DNA of 64,000 nucleotides from Phytophthora colocasiae (GCA_018806915.1 JAGKQI010000073.1:992001-1056000); one strand, 5' to 3'; shown: positions 41,382 to 51,942, counted from the stretch's first letter. Program-made: numbers and translations. Notes: generated from the letters alone by a model not told the origin.

Positions 41382-41742
41382 GGGGGACCTTCCCGCAATG
41401 ATGGCGCTAGGTGGCGACGTGGAGGTCCAATGCACCAAGGAGCTGGAGATAACTGAGACCAAGTCCCCGGTGGAGTGGAGACTGCAAGGACGGATGGTAC
41501 GTCGACGGTGCCCGGTGAGTGCGAAAGGTGAGGTGTCACCCCCAAGGGCGTGGTACCATACGGCGCTTTTCATTTTTTTAGTTAGTTACGAATTTCCCTA
41601 GTCAAGTGAACAAGAACAAGAATCGACGTATATTGCATTTATTCAAGAACTTACTCCTCTCTACTCTACTTCTAGACCCCACTCAGGACCGTACTCATCT
41701 AACAGCCACAGGTACCGACCCCGACAAGGGAGGTGCGTGACA
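41250..41742 (+). repeat. 3' LTR of element A
   Basis: 493 bp with two differences from the 5' LTR. It is followed by CTAC (41743-41746). Confidence 0.95.
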
Positions 41743-41894
41743 CTACGTACAGTGATCATTGATCACGATACTTATAATAGCGACAACACAACGACAGATC
41801 TAGATAACCATGTGCTAAAGTCGAACATCTGCGATAAAAGAGGATCAGACTGTATTACAGTGTATATAGCTTCAATTCAAGGCCCGCTTGTTCT

Positions 41895-41910
41895 TCATTA
41901 CCAAATTTCG
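41895..41910 (+). promoter_or_regulatory. INR-FPR-like core promoter of the first RXLR gene
   Basis: TCATTACC followed by AAATTTCG, one mismatch to each element. It lies 18 bp upstream of the ATG at 41928 and 152 bp from the 3' LTR of element A. Confidence 0.55.
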
Positions 41911-41927
41911 TCTTGATCGACAATAGG

Positions 41928-42647
41928 ATGCGTCTCCAAACTGTCGTTTTGCTCGTCTTCTCTGCCGTCCTCACTGTTGCTGAAATTTCAGCGGCTACAA
42001 GTCGCACTGATAACTGGAACGACGTGAGTGCCAACCGTCTTCTCCGATCTGTCGCGGACGTTAGTGATGGAGAAGAGAGGGCAGGTGGAACGTGGCTTCA
42101 GAGCCTCACAAACGTGTTTAAAAGCAATACCGGAACTCAAACTGCATCCAAGATGCTGACGAAGATTGAGCGCGAGAATCCAGAGGTCGCCAAGCTGGTC
42201 GGAAAATCGCTCAATGGAGCATTCAAGAAGCTGAAACTGAACAACATCAAGTCTGCGGACGACCTCTTCACCAACAAGAATTTTGAGACCTTTAACGCCT
42301 TCATGCTGTACTCGAACTCGCAAGGTCTCAACAAACCATCGACCATATCCAAGTTCTTCACAAAAAAACTTGGAAACAAACAAGCTGCTCAGCTTTTCGC
42401 TCAAGCCACCAAGAGCTCCAACACAAAAGTGAAGGAAATGGGGAATATGTTCCAGTCGCAATTGCTCCTACAGTGGGGAAAAGAAGGTAAAACCTTGAAG
42501 CAAGTTACCAAGATTGATGCCTCTCTTCAAACCAGATACAAAACCGTACTCGATGATCTCGCTGTTGCAGCCAAAAAGAAAGCTGATCGGTTGGCTAAAG
42601 CGGCGGCAGAAGCCAAAGCTAAGGCTGCGGCCAACGCTGCCACATAG
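41928..42647 (+). CDS. RXLR-dEER secreted effector
   Basis: A 239-residue secreted protein. It has a signal peptide (about 1-22, MRLQTVVLLVFSAVLTVAE), the host-translocation motif RLLR at 37-40 and the acidic companion GEER at 48-51. The effector body is helical, Lys-rich and contains repeated patterns (SKMLTKIERENPEVAKLVG, ISKFFTKKLGNKQAAQLF). The C terminus is an Ala/Lys-rich helix. Nothing identifies a host target. The ATG at 41928 is preferred to an upstream non-ATG extension because the signal peptide begins there and the core promoter is 18 bp upstream. The gene is intact and single-exon. Confidence 0.88.
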   Translation: MRLQTVVLLVFSAVLTVAEISAATSRTDNWNDVSANRLLRSVADVSDGEERAGGTWLQSLTNVFKSNTGTQTASKMLTKIERENPEVAKLVGKSLNGAFKKLKLNNIKSADDLFTNKNFETFNAFMLYSNSQGLNKPSTISKFFTKKLGNKQAAQLFAQATKSSNTKVKEMGNMFQSQLLLQWGKEGKTLKQVTKIDASLQTRYKTVLDDLAVAAKKKADRLAKAAAEAKAKAAANAAT

Positions 42648-42740
42648 ACACATTCTTCGTTTAACAGTCACTCGTTTTGTGGTGGTTGTAATGCAGAGTT
42701 CATTCGCCACAAAGGTGTTCAACAGTCTCCTGCATGCTAG

Positions 42741-43812
42741 CTACTTCAACCGTGCCTCCATCCAGGTTATGATGTCCTTGATAATTTTCCTATTGCCTTC
42801 AAGATTCAAAATCTCATGCACCGCACCCGGCACCACATTCATAGTCTTGTCCTTCTGCTTGCACGCGTTGTAGAAGTCCACAGAACCCTGTGCGAATGTG
42901 ACTGTATCCTGCTCGCCATGCAGGATGTAGATTGGCGCAGGGAAGGTCTTCGCAAGCTTATTGTCACTCTGCGCAAACCTGTCACCTTCACACAGTAATT
43001 GATGTGTCAGCGCAAAAGTTGCACCTTGCTTTGGGATGAGTTCGTCGCGTGACCAGCGTTTGAATACTTCAAAGTCATTTCCGAGCTTAGTGAAGTCGAA
43101 CGGCGGGATTTTCATCCTCGGGAACAGGCGTGCGAGAACTCCCACAAACCCAGCGACGCCACCGGGAACGGTCCAGAATGGCGCGGAAGATACAATGACT
43201 CCATTCCAGTCAAGCCCCACTTTCATGGACAATTCAATGAGTTGCAACACCAGAACGCCACCCATCGAGTGTCCGAGCACGAACCGCGGAAGATCTTTCC
43301 ATTGTACATCCGCGTGGGCCTCCAGCTCTGCATCCACCACCGCAGCGTTCCTGTCATCGGATTTATCCCCATTCAACACGTGTTGAACAAACTCCATGAA
43401 GTCTTCCGTGAGATCCCGTAGATTCTGCGCGTACATTCGCTCACCATCGCTCATTCCGTGGCCTTGGTGATCGACCATGAAAACGGCGAACCCCTCTTTG
43501 GCCAGCGCTCTACCAACGTGGTCGTAGCGACCACCATGTTCCCCTAGCCCATGGAGAATGAAGAACACACCACGAGGCTTGCAATCGAAGCGTGGTAGCC
43601 ATTTGCGCACGTACAGCGCCAAACCGCCGAAGAACGTCCACATGTCCAGGGCCTGGACGGACACCTGTTGGCACAGGAGGAAGGCGATGTGGTCCTCTTG
43701 ATGTAGCATTTGCAGCGGAAGACAAGAGCTTCCAGACGCAGTAACTCAGGGCTGCATAGCCCAGCAGGACATCTATGCTTGCCATACTTGTCGGAATGGG
43801 AAGTGTAGCCAT
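42741..43812 (-). pseudogene. Monoacylglycerol-lipase-like alpha/beta hydrolase, with a probable one-base frameshift
   Basis: The main frame (from 43709) has HGLGEHGGRYDHVGRALA (oxyanion region), the nucleophile elbow LGHSMGGVL (Ser148 of this frame), an Asp in LHGEQDTVTF and a His in GAVHEILNLEG. This is a complete catalytic triad of the serine-aminopeptidase/monoglyceride-lipase family. Upstream, a second frame supplies a plausible N terminus with a membrane segment (ATG at 43812 or 43785, SIDVLLGYAALSYCVWKLLS). The two frames meet near 43694 at AAGAGGACC; one fewer G would fuse them. Alternatively translation starts at 43709 without the anchor. It is a mutation or an assembly indel; the hydrolase domain itself is intact. 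Confidence 0.75.
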
Positions 43813-44112
43813 CGGCGTCGAGCGGACACGAACCACTAATAAGTTGTACACAGGGAATCAATATATAAAAACATATTGAACCTTTGCTTTTCATGAAAAC
43901 AGATCAAAAACCGTTATCGTTTTCATCAGGGTCTGTTTATTTTACAGGTCAAATCTCGCATTTAACAAATGCTTACAAATTCCAAGTCAATTCACACGTC
44001 GGATCCAAACAGAAACGGGCCGCAGTTGAAGTGGGCTAAAAATATCTTCGTAAACACTTTCTACGTCCCCTACGTTGAAACCATTCCGCATTCCGTCGTG
44101 CAACGCTGACAT

Positions 44113-44120
44113 TCACTCCT
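44113..44120 (+). promoter_or_regulatory. Oomycete initiator (TCACTCCT) of the third acyl-CoA synthetase gene
   Basis: A perfect match to TCAYTYYN, 18 bp upstream of the ATG at 44139. Confidence 0.55.
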
Positions 44121-44138
44121 GTTTCTCTTCGTTTCACT

Positions 44139-46139
44139 ATGGGCTCCGCTTCCAGCACCGACCACCTAATGAGCGAGATCGACTTCGAGTCGTACAAGGG
44201 TCTGCGCTACACTACGGCCGTCCCCAACACTGGAGACGCCTCCCACGGCCCCACGTACCAAGTACCCAACACTGTGCCGATTGACGAGGCCCAACAGACG
44301 CTGTACCACAATTTCCTGCGCGGATGGAGTCGAGAAGGGGGAGCCCGTCCTTGTTACGGCCGTAGAGCGGTAGATCCAGCCACAGGGAAGGTCGGCGCCT
44401 TCCAATGGCTCACGTACGCGGAAGTGAAGACACGTATGGACGATCTCGCGTCGGGTTTGACGAGATCTTGCGGTCTGAAGCGTCAGGAGAATGTTGGGAT
44501 CTTTGCTAAGAACCAGATCGAGTGGTGTCTGGTGGCTCATGCGTGCGACCGCATGGCGTACGTGTTGGTGCCGCTGTATGACACGTTGGGACCCGATGCG
44601 GTACCATTTATTGCCAACCACACGGAGCTGAGAGTGCTGTTTTGTGGTTTGGATCAGTTCCACGTCGTTATGGACTGTAGAGAAGCCTGTCCGAAGCTGC
44701 AGACTGTCGTGCAGTTTGAGCCTGTGACGGAGGAACAACGCCACGTAGCTGCTGCTAAAAACATTGAGCTGAAGAGCTTGAGTGATTTGGAACTTATTGG
44801 ACGAGCCGAGCCTCTACCCGCAGATCCCCCACTCCCAACGGATATTTCGACGTTGTGCTACACTTCAGGCACCACTGGAGACCCCAAGGGCGTGATTTTA
44901 TTGCACAGGAACTTCACTCTTGTCAGTACCCTGGCTGGAGAGAGATTGGCTGTGAACCCCACAGACATACACTTGTCGTATCTGCCGCTGCCTCATGTGT
45001 TCGAGCGAGCAGTAATCGGATCAATCTTGCAAAACGGTGCTGCCGCTGGATTTTACCAGGGTGATGTTTTGTTTCTGATGGAGGACCTGGCCGAACTAGC
45101 ACCGACGCTGTTCGTCTCGGTGCCGAGACTGTTCAACCGAGTGTATGACAAGATTACTCAAGGCGTGGCTGCTGCTGGAGGATTGAAGAAGTTGATGTTC
45201 GATCAGGCATACGCCAGCAAACGTGCGGGGTTGAGTGCTGGTTACAAGACCCACGCGTTGTGGGATGCGCTGATCTTCGCCAAGATCCGGCAAGTTCTGG
45301 GCGGTCGAGTTCGACTGATTCTGTCCGGATCCGCCCCGTTGAGCGCTGACGTGAAGGAGTTTATGAAGATCGTCTTCTGCTGCGATGTCGTGGAGGGGTA
45401 TGGACTGAGTGAGACGGCAGCGGGACTTTGTCTGGCGGGGGGTGACATGCCGTTGGGGCCTCATGTTGGCCCACCACTTGTTCGTATGCAGGTGTGTCTA
45501 GAAGACGTGCCCGAGATGGGCTACACCAGCAAGGATAAACCTCGCCCGCGAGGCGAAATTCTCACCAAAGGACCGCTGGTGTTTGCTGGATACTATAAAC
45601 AACCAGAGAAGACGGCTGAGGTGATAGATGAGAATGGATGGTTTCACACGGGAGACATTGGCTGCTGGAATGCGGATGGAACGTTGAGCATTATTGACCG
45701 CAAGAAGAATATCTTCAAACTGTCCCAAGGCGAGTACGTCGCGGCGGAGAAGATCGAGGGGGTGTATCTCAAGAGCAAATACGTGGCACAAGTATTCGTG
45801 TATGGTGACTCATTACAAAGCTGCCTTGTTGCAGTTGTGGTTCCCGATCCTGAGACGGCCGAAGCCTGGGGTCAATCCAATGGCTTGTCAGGTGAGCACG
45901 TTGCAGTGGCACAGCTGGTGCAAAATTCAGCTTTCCAAAAGGAGATTTTGGATGATATGCAGACCACCGGTAAGGCGGCGCAGCTTCGTGGCTTTGAGTT
46001 TGTGAAGAAGGTGCATTTCCACCCGGACCCGTTCTCCATGGAGGAGGGTCTCATCACGCCGACTTTCAAACTCAAGCGCCCGCAACTCAAACAACGCTTC
46101 CAAAAAGAGATCAATCACATGTACGAGGAGCTCCAGTAA
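44139..46139 (+). CDS. Long-chain acyl-CoA synthetase
   Basis: 666 residues, full length and intron-free. The P-loop YTSGTTGDPKG is at 241-251, followed by YGLSETAAG, GWFHTGD and DRKKNIFKLSQGEYVAAEK. It is a paralogue of the genes at 1 and 1820 but with a different N terminus (MGSASSTDHLMSEIDFESYK) that has no presequence. The MG start could allow N-myristoylation (MGSASS fits the loose consensus), which is an inference. A perfect oomycete initiator precedes it. Confidence 0.95.
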   Translation: MGSASSTDHLMSEIDFESYKGLRYTTAVPNTGDASHGPTYQVPNTVPIDEAQQTLYHNFLRGWSREGGARPCYGRRAVDPATGKVGAFQWLTYAEVKTRMDDLASGLTRSCGLKRQENVGIFAKNQIEWCLVAHACDRMAYVLVPLYDTLGPDAVPFIANHTELRVLFCGLDQFHVVMDCREACPKLQTVVQFEPVTEEQRHVAAAKNIELKSLSDLELIGRAEPLPADPPLPTDISTLCYTSGTTGDPKGVILLHRNFTLVSTLAGERLAVNPTDIHLSYLPLPHVFERAVIGSILQNGAAAGFYQGDVLFLMEDLAELAPTLFVSVPRLFNRVYDKITQGVAAAGGLKKLMFDQAYASKRAGLSAGYKTHALWDALIFAKIRQVLGGRVRLILSGSAPLSADVKEFMKIVFCCDVVEGYGLSETAAGLCLAGGDMPLGPHVGPPLVRMQVCLEDVPEMGYTSKDKPRPRGEILTKGPLVFAGYYKQPEKTAEVIDENGWFHTGDIGCWNADGTLSIIDRKKNIFKLSQGEYVAAEKIEGVYLKSKYVAQVFVYGDSLQSCLVAVVVPDPETAEAWGQSNGLSGEHVAVAQLVQNSAFQKEILDDMQTTGKAAQLRGFEFVKKVHFHPDPFSMEEGLITPTFKLKRPQLKQRFQKEINHMYEELQ

Positions 46140-46301
46140 ATAAGTTTGCAACCGACTGGAATTGCGTAAGGTATCGGTGCAGTTTGGACTAATGCGACTA
46201 TACTAGTACATGTTACGAAAATGATTATCCACGATGTTCTTCCTTTGGATTTTTCTTTATCTCTGTAGGGTTAAAAGAAACAAGCAAACATCTCCTAACA
46301 T

Positions 46302-47604
46302 TTAGGCAATGATTTCTCCCTCTCGTTTCGTCTGCTGCTTTGCTGTGTTAAGCTCTAACATCCCAAAGCCAGCCATGACCATAGCTGTTCCAAGAAGACA
46401 TTCCCAGGAAAACACTCGACCATTTAGCATAACATCCCAGAGCAACGAAAGTGGAATTGTCATCATGGTTCCAACACTTGTGATAAGTGGTGTGGTCCAG
46501 CACAGAGCTAGGGACTGCATTAGTGTGAACAAACCAGCTAGAGATCCACTTACAACCAGCAAAAACAAGCCCCAGGATGTATCTGGCAATCCCAAAGGTT
46601 CCTGCAGAGTGGAGAATGGACACACTACGAACAGAAGACTCCCAATGACCCACACTGGTATAGTCACCACACCACAGATTCCTGTCAGTGTCAAGATGGT
46701 TGACGCATCAGTAACATCTTCACCGATAACAACACGGTAGGCAACTCCATACGCCGCGACGATCGTGGTCTGAATCAACACCAAGATACAAGCCAGGAAG
46801 CTCGAGTTCTGGTGATTCTCCACAACTCCGTCTTGAAAAATGGTAATGAGTGCGACACCGGTGAACGAAGTTAGCACCCCACCCAGCTTTTTCAAACTTG
46901 CTTGTTCGTGTAGGAAGCATATGGAAAAGAGATACACGAAGAACGGGGCCGTGTTTCCGATCGCCGTGCCTGCCGCGACACTGACCATTCCCAAAGCCGT
47001 GAACCACAGATAGTCCGCTATGAGGTAAACTGAATTCAACACCACGGCGATCACGAATAGCTTGCGCAACGGATGAACCGAATGACGTTGTAAAATGGCA
47101 ACGATACTCCATTTCTTGATCTGTACACCTTTTTGAAGGTCGTGGACGAGGTGATAGACATAAATTGCTGGGAGTAAGAGGATCTGGAAGAACAAGACCA
47201 CGCACGCATTTAACAATTAGCCGAAGATAATAAAAGAAACTAGATCTGCTGCAAATTACCGTTATGGTGTGGTCCATGCACGTGATGAAGAAAGGCTTTC
47301 GGAATTGGGTTGTTGACTACAAGCATCGTTCATAATGTGTGGATTGAATATACTATCAGCCGTATATTCTAAACTCACCTGGAGTGCTTGAGCTGCCTCA
47401 GCTTGAGTCACGCAAACCAATACCAGGACTAAAGCAGACAAAGTGATCTACTGGTAAGTAATCGACTAGATTCTGCCCGATAAACGTACCTAAGATTGCT
47501 AGCAAACCCAACCGGTGGAGGTGAGAGCGATTTCCCTGGCCATTGATACTTTGGCGTGACTTTAACAGTGGTGTACACTCGTTTTCTCCATTTACTAGAG
47601 TCAT
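46302..47604 (-). CDS. Drug/metabolite transporter (EamA, SLC35F-like), four exons
   Basis: I infer exons 47490-47604, 47379-47428, 47260-47316 and 46302-47183. The introns (61, 62 and 76 nt) all have GT-AG ends and the joined frame is exact at 367 residues. The joints read LGLLAILVLVLVCVTQAEAA and TQFRKPFFITC, as expected for the first membrane helix and the following loop of SLC35F carriers. About ten membrane segments follow, including SVAAGTAIGNTAPFFVYLF and a repeat near the C terminus. The start is taken at MTLVNGENECTPLL; upstream in-frame Mets at 47739 and 47859 are possible. It converges with the acyl-CoA synthetase. Substrate unknown. Confidence 0.8.
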
Positions 47605-48063
47605 TTGCCTTAGCGATTGAAGTGAAATATCGTCGAGTCTGGAAATTGGCAAGTGAGTGTCTTGAAGTAAATAGTCGTTTTGGATCTTACAGAAAGTTTT
47701 CAACAAGATTCTGCACGCTACATTTTTAATACGTGGCATGCAGGCGTTACCGAAGAACTTGCGACTTAGTACTCCATGGCACCTTCTCAGAAATCGTTGG
47801 GTCGACTTTGATTCGTGGATGCCCTTGCAGAGTGCATCCGTTTCCTCTACTGTACTCATGAACACCAAGTACAAGCTCAAATATATGTACTCTTTAAGTC
47901 GAAAGTTTTCTGTGGTAAGCGCCGATGGTGTTTGCCACAGTGTCAATGCATGATAAGCACAATTACACGTCAACATTTATGATGCTCATCCCCGCAACAA
48001 ACTTCGTCAGCATTGTTGTGTGGTACCGAACGCCAAAACACCAGCTCAAACGCCAGGATCAGC

Positions 48064-48071
48064 TCACTTCT
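48064..48071 (+). promoter_or_regulatory. Oomycete initiator (TCACTTCT) of the MFS gene
   Basis: Perfect TCAYTYYN match with a preceding GC, 24 bp upstream of the ATG at 48096; a loose FPR (GCAAGTTC) follows. Confidence 0.55.
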
Positions 48072-48095
48072 GCAAGTTCTGCAATTCCCCCAACC

Positions 48096-49431
48096 ATGCC
48101 ATTCCGCTTGATGTTTCTACTTGATGCAGGGGAAGCAAAGGAGCTCATCCCACTGAAAATGCTCTTTGTCGTTCACAATTACTGCTATTCACTCGTGGCT
48201 TATCTCCCTGTACGTCTCGAAATGACCCAAACTGTTCAGTATTTGTCGACAATTCACGTATGCTTTCTTTCCCCAGATCTTCTTTGAAGAGGCCAATTTC
48301 TCCAAAAGCGAGATTGGTATTCTCCTGGCAATCCCTTGCATTTGCACTGTACTTGGTCCTCCAATGTGGGGAGCAATTGCAGACTCCCTACATCGTCATA
48401 AGCAAGTTCTCTTGTTTTGCCACGTTACGTCGGCTCTTCTGATTTTCGCGATTCAATTCGTCAATTCCTTTCCGCTCATGTGCGTTGTCATCTTCGCGGC
48501 TTATTGCCAAATGGTACCGACACTCGCACTGCTAGATCTGGCAGCGATGAAGCTCAGTGGAAAATATGGTGGAGATTTCGGCAAACAGAGACTTTATGCT
48601 GCCTTTGGCTACGGTGTAGGTGGTTACATTTCGGGTATGTTGACGTCAGCCGTTGGAATTGAGTGGTGTTTCACTATGATGCTTGGTGTCTCGTGTATTA
48701 CTCTCGTATTGATGCTTCGATATATCCCTGCCGGATATGGAGATGACGAAGACGACGAACCTCGCCCAAAGGGAGTTCTCCACACTACAGTGACACACAT
48801 TTTCCGTCGGCCAGACGTGATGGTGCTGTTTGCCGTTGCTCTTGTAGCTGGAGTAAATGGCGGATTCATCGACAGCTATCTGTTCCTCAATGTGTACGAT
48901 CTATCGGACGATGGATCTACTATTGTGAGTGTCTTCGTGGCTGTGCAAACATTATCCGAGATCCCGTTCTTCTTCTTAGCCAGCTCAATAGTCGAGAAAT
49001 TCGGTACTGCAGTATGTATTGCGATTGTTGCTCTGGCATTTTTCACTCGTGACATGGTCTACACCTACATGGAACAGCCTTGGTATATTGTGCCGCTGGA
49101 AGTGCTACATGGTGTAACCTTTGGGCTGCTACTCGCGACACTGACGACATATCTCTACGATGCTGCTCCAAAAGGAGCTGCTGGCACGATGATTGGGTTG
49201 CTGTCTGCATTTTTACGTGGGATCGGAGCAGGCACTGCGTCACTTGTTGGTGGTGTGATTTACGACGACTACGGAGTCGAAACAGTGTGGAAAGTTGGCG
49301 CTTATGGTATCGTCCCAGCGATGCTGACTCTGACAGGGATTTTCTCCTGTCTAGCTCGCAAGCATCAAGCTTCAACGGCGGAGTTCGATGAAAACCTTAT
49401 TGATGACGATCTACAAAAGGATGCCGTTTAA
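48096..49431 (+). CDS. Major facilitator superfamily transporter (MFSD6/MFS_1-like), two exons
   Basis: Exon 1 (48096-48209) encodes MFLLDAGEAKELIPLKMLFV and the first helix. A 67-nt intron (48210-48276, GTACGT...CCCCAG) follows. Exon 2 (48277-49431) gives the rest, 422 residues in all. Twelve membrane segments are apparent, with the loop motif GKYGGDFGKQRLYAAFGYGV between the fourth and fifth and the acidic central loop PAGYGDDEDDEPRPKG. The family includes sugar and nucleoside proton symporters; the substrate cannot be told. A tandem, broken copy follows at 49878. Confidence 0.87.
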
Positions 49432-49877
49432 GGTACTTCGTAGCATTTACTTATAATGTACTTTCACTGATGGCTCAAAAGTAGGGCTAATACAGTTCAA
49501 CAAAGAATTTCATATCTTGGGAATTCATTTTGCCCAAAAGTAGCTTTGTTAACACTGTGTTAATGACAAAGGTGCTTCTGTTCGAGAAAATGTAACTCAA
49601 ACGAGTCGCTGCTTGAGCGTTGCCTTAAAGATGTAGTACGCGAAACTGAAGGTCAGTTATATTACTCTCCATAGTCTGAGTTACTATGACGTCTTTGATG
49701 CGTGAGTGAAGTTGCAGTTTTGGATCCCACCATACGAATGAGCTTCCTTTGTGTGGTACAGTAAGCTGTTCTAACGATTGCGTGTTGTGTACCTGCACAG
49801 CGATCCAGCCTTTCTGTCTCTGAAGAATGCACCACGGCTCATTTTGATATTTGCTGGCACCACAAAGGTCGACGAGA
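49432..49877. other. Intergenic interval between the MFS copies
   Basis: No coding region or known signal seen. Confidence 0.6.
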
Positions 49878-51211
49878 ATGCGCTGCCGTCCAATGTTCCT
49901 ACTCGATGCTGGCGAAGCGAGGGAGCTAATTCCACTCAAAATGTTGTTCGTCACTCATTATTACTGCAATTCTCTCTTCGCATACCTATCGGTGCGTAGC
50001 TTCTATCATTTGAGTGGGCTTTCTTTGAATCCATTGTACTGTGTAGATTTTCCTCGAAGGCAAGGGTTTCTCCACCAGCAAAATCGGTATTTTACTCGCA
50101 ATTCCACGCTTCTCGGGCCTCCAACCTGGGGTGCAGTTGCTGATACCCTTCGTCGCCATAAACAAGTCCACGTTTTGTGCCACATCACATCTGCACTTCT
50201 CGTATTCGCGATCCAGTTTGTGGATTCGTTCCCACTCATGTGTGCGATCGTTTTTCTCGCGTATCTCCAGATGATGCCGACCAATGCGCTACTGGATCTC
50301 GCAGCCATGAAACTCACGTCTCGTTATGGCGGAGACTTTGGCAAGCAACGACTGTATGGGGCCTTCGGATACGGGGTGGGTGGATACATCTGTGGGATGT
50401 TAGCAGGCCAGATTGGGATTGAGTGGTGTTTTACGATGATGTTAGGATTCTCCTGTATCTCCCTATTTGTACTATTATGCTATATCCCAGCTGGGTATGG
50501 CGACGACGATGAACATCCTCATCAAAAAGGTCTTCTTTGGACCAGCGCTAAGGTTATTATTCGTCGACCAGATGTTCTCGTATTGTTTCTGGTTGCACTT
50601 GGTACTGGTGTCAGTGGAGGATTCATTGATAACTTCCTCTTCTTGAACATTTACGATCTATCAGATAATGGAGCTACTATTGTGAGCATCTTCGTTGCAG
50701 TGGAGACTTTGTCTGAGATCCCTATCTTCTTCCTCTCGAACACCATAATTGAACGCTTTGGATCTGCTATTTGTCTGGTGATCGTCGTTCTTGCTCTATT
50801 TGTTAGAGCAGTCGTGTACGCGTACATGGAGCAGCCCTGGTATGTTATACCACTTGAGACGCTGCATGGGATCACGTTTGGGTTATTGGCGTCAACATTG
50901 ACCACATATCTGTATGTTGCTGCTCCGAGAGGAGCTGCTGGTACGATGATTGGACTTCTGTCGGCGTTTCAACGAGGTATTGGGTCTGGCAAAATGCGTC
51001 TCTTGTTGGTGGGTACATCTACGACGGATACGGAGCTCGCACGATATGGAAAGTGAGTGGCTACGGCATTATTCCTGCGGTTTTTCTCAGCGTCGCAGCA
51101 TTCGCGTGGTTCGCACGTCGTCATGCAGCAACTTCAGTACCGATGGGAGAGCATCTAGTTGAGCAACAAGAATCTCCAGTTGAATTGAGCAAATGCTCTC
51201 CAGTTCAGTGA
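49878..51211 (+). pseudogene. MFS transporter, tandem duplicate, disrupted
   Basis: Exon 1 (49878-49991), a 55-nt intron (49992-50046) and exon 2 mirror the intact gene upstream, codon for codon. Two lesions break the frame. About 10 bases are missing after GCAATTCC near 50,108, where the intact copy has the AIPCICTVLG stretch. A one-base change in the AAAA run near 50,990 disrupts RGIGSG before ASLVGG. Beyond it the expected C terminus (YGIIPAVFLSVAAFAWFARR) continues in another frame to the TGA at 51209-51211. Most codons between are conserved, so the loss is recent. Confidence 0.85.
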
Positions 51212-51456
51212 AAGCGCGGTTCTTAAAAATAATAACATTTGAATCACTTTACATATCCTAGATCCCCTATCGTCTTCTCGAAAACATGGCGTCACGACAT
51301 ACATAAATACTCCCAAGGCGTCACGACTTCAATATTTACAATGTAAACAATGAATAATCGTTTCTATTGAACTGCATTCAATACTTTGTAAGCGCAAACT
51401 ACAACCCAGTGGACACCGTTTATCTATTCTATTCAAGCAGGGGAGGTGCTTCAGCC

Positions 51457-51472
51457 TCACTTCACATTTTTC
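51457..51472 (+). promoter_or_regulatory. Perfect INR-FPR core promoter of the second RXLR gene
   Basis: TCACTTCA followed by CATTTTTC matches both the initiator TCAYTYYN and the FPR MAWTTTNC without mismatch, 41 bp before the ATG at 51514. Confidence 0.75.
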
Positions 51473-51513
51473 ATTGCAGTCTCCAAGTCTCCAATCAGCT
51501 CAAATACTAAACC

Positions 51514-51942
51514 ATGCGCGTCTCCTACTTCCTGCTCGTCGCTACGGCAACTCTTCTGACTAGCTGCAATGCTGTCGCGACCACCTCGAACAATCGGAAT
51601 AAGCTGTCCATGGCGACTTCGATAGGTGCTGCCATTGCAGCTCGCAACCTTAAAACCAGCAACGACAAGCGATTCCTGCGGTCTTACCGCGAGGAGAACG
51701 AAGACGACAACGACAACGAAAAAGAAGGAGAAGAAGAAGAGAGAGCCATCATGACTCCGACCCAACTCGCCAAATGGACTGCGAGGGCGGATGACTGGGT
51801 CGAAGCTGGACACTCGCCCGCTTACATCAGGGACAAACTGACTGGCTTGAATGGTAAAATGACTGCCAAGAATAAGGAGAAGTATCGCCTTTTCGGGGCT
51901 GCGTGGGGCAGGGCTCATCCGGGTGAGCTCGGCAGAATGTAG
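51514..51942 (+). CDS. RXLR-dEER secreted effector, small
   Basis: 142 residues with a signal peptide (about 1-20, MRVSYFLLVATATLLTSCNA). RFLR is at 53-56, then an acidic run ending EEEER (about 73-77). The short effector domain has Trp-containing helices (TQLAKWTARADDWVEAG, EKYRLFGAAWGRAHPG) reminiscent of a single W-motif unit. It is intact and single-exon. The first 20 bp after the promoter are A/T rich. Host target unknown. Confidence 0.88.
   Translation: MRVSYFLLVATATLLTSCNAVATTSNNRNKLSMATSIGAAIAARNLKTSNDKRFLRSYREENEDDNDNEKEGEEEERAIMTPTQLAKWTARADDWVEAGHSPAYIRDKLTGLNGKMTAKNKEKYRLFGAAWGRAHPGELGRM

Larger units (their letters stand above)
11141..41742 (+). mobile_element. Ty3/Gypsy LTR retrotransposon A (nested host of two other elements)
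   Basis: A runs LTR, gag, a diverged gag-pol spacer, protease, RT, RNase H, integrase, an antisense ORF, a sense membrane ORF, a polypurine tract and LTR. The LTRs (493 bp, TGTCCC...GTGACA) differ at two positions, so insertion was recent. A is flanked by a 4-bp CTAC duplication. After subtraction of the Mutator-like insert (3,037 bp plus 9) and element B (13,776 bp plus 4), A is 13,776 bp, large for Gypsy. The gag-pol spacer and protease region contain several single-base frame changes, so this copy is probably not autonomous unless they are assembly errors. Its internal DNA is saturated with AACGCT/AGCGTT and AACGGT/ACCGTT. Confidence 0.93.
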
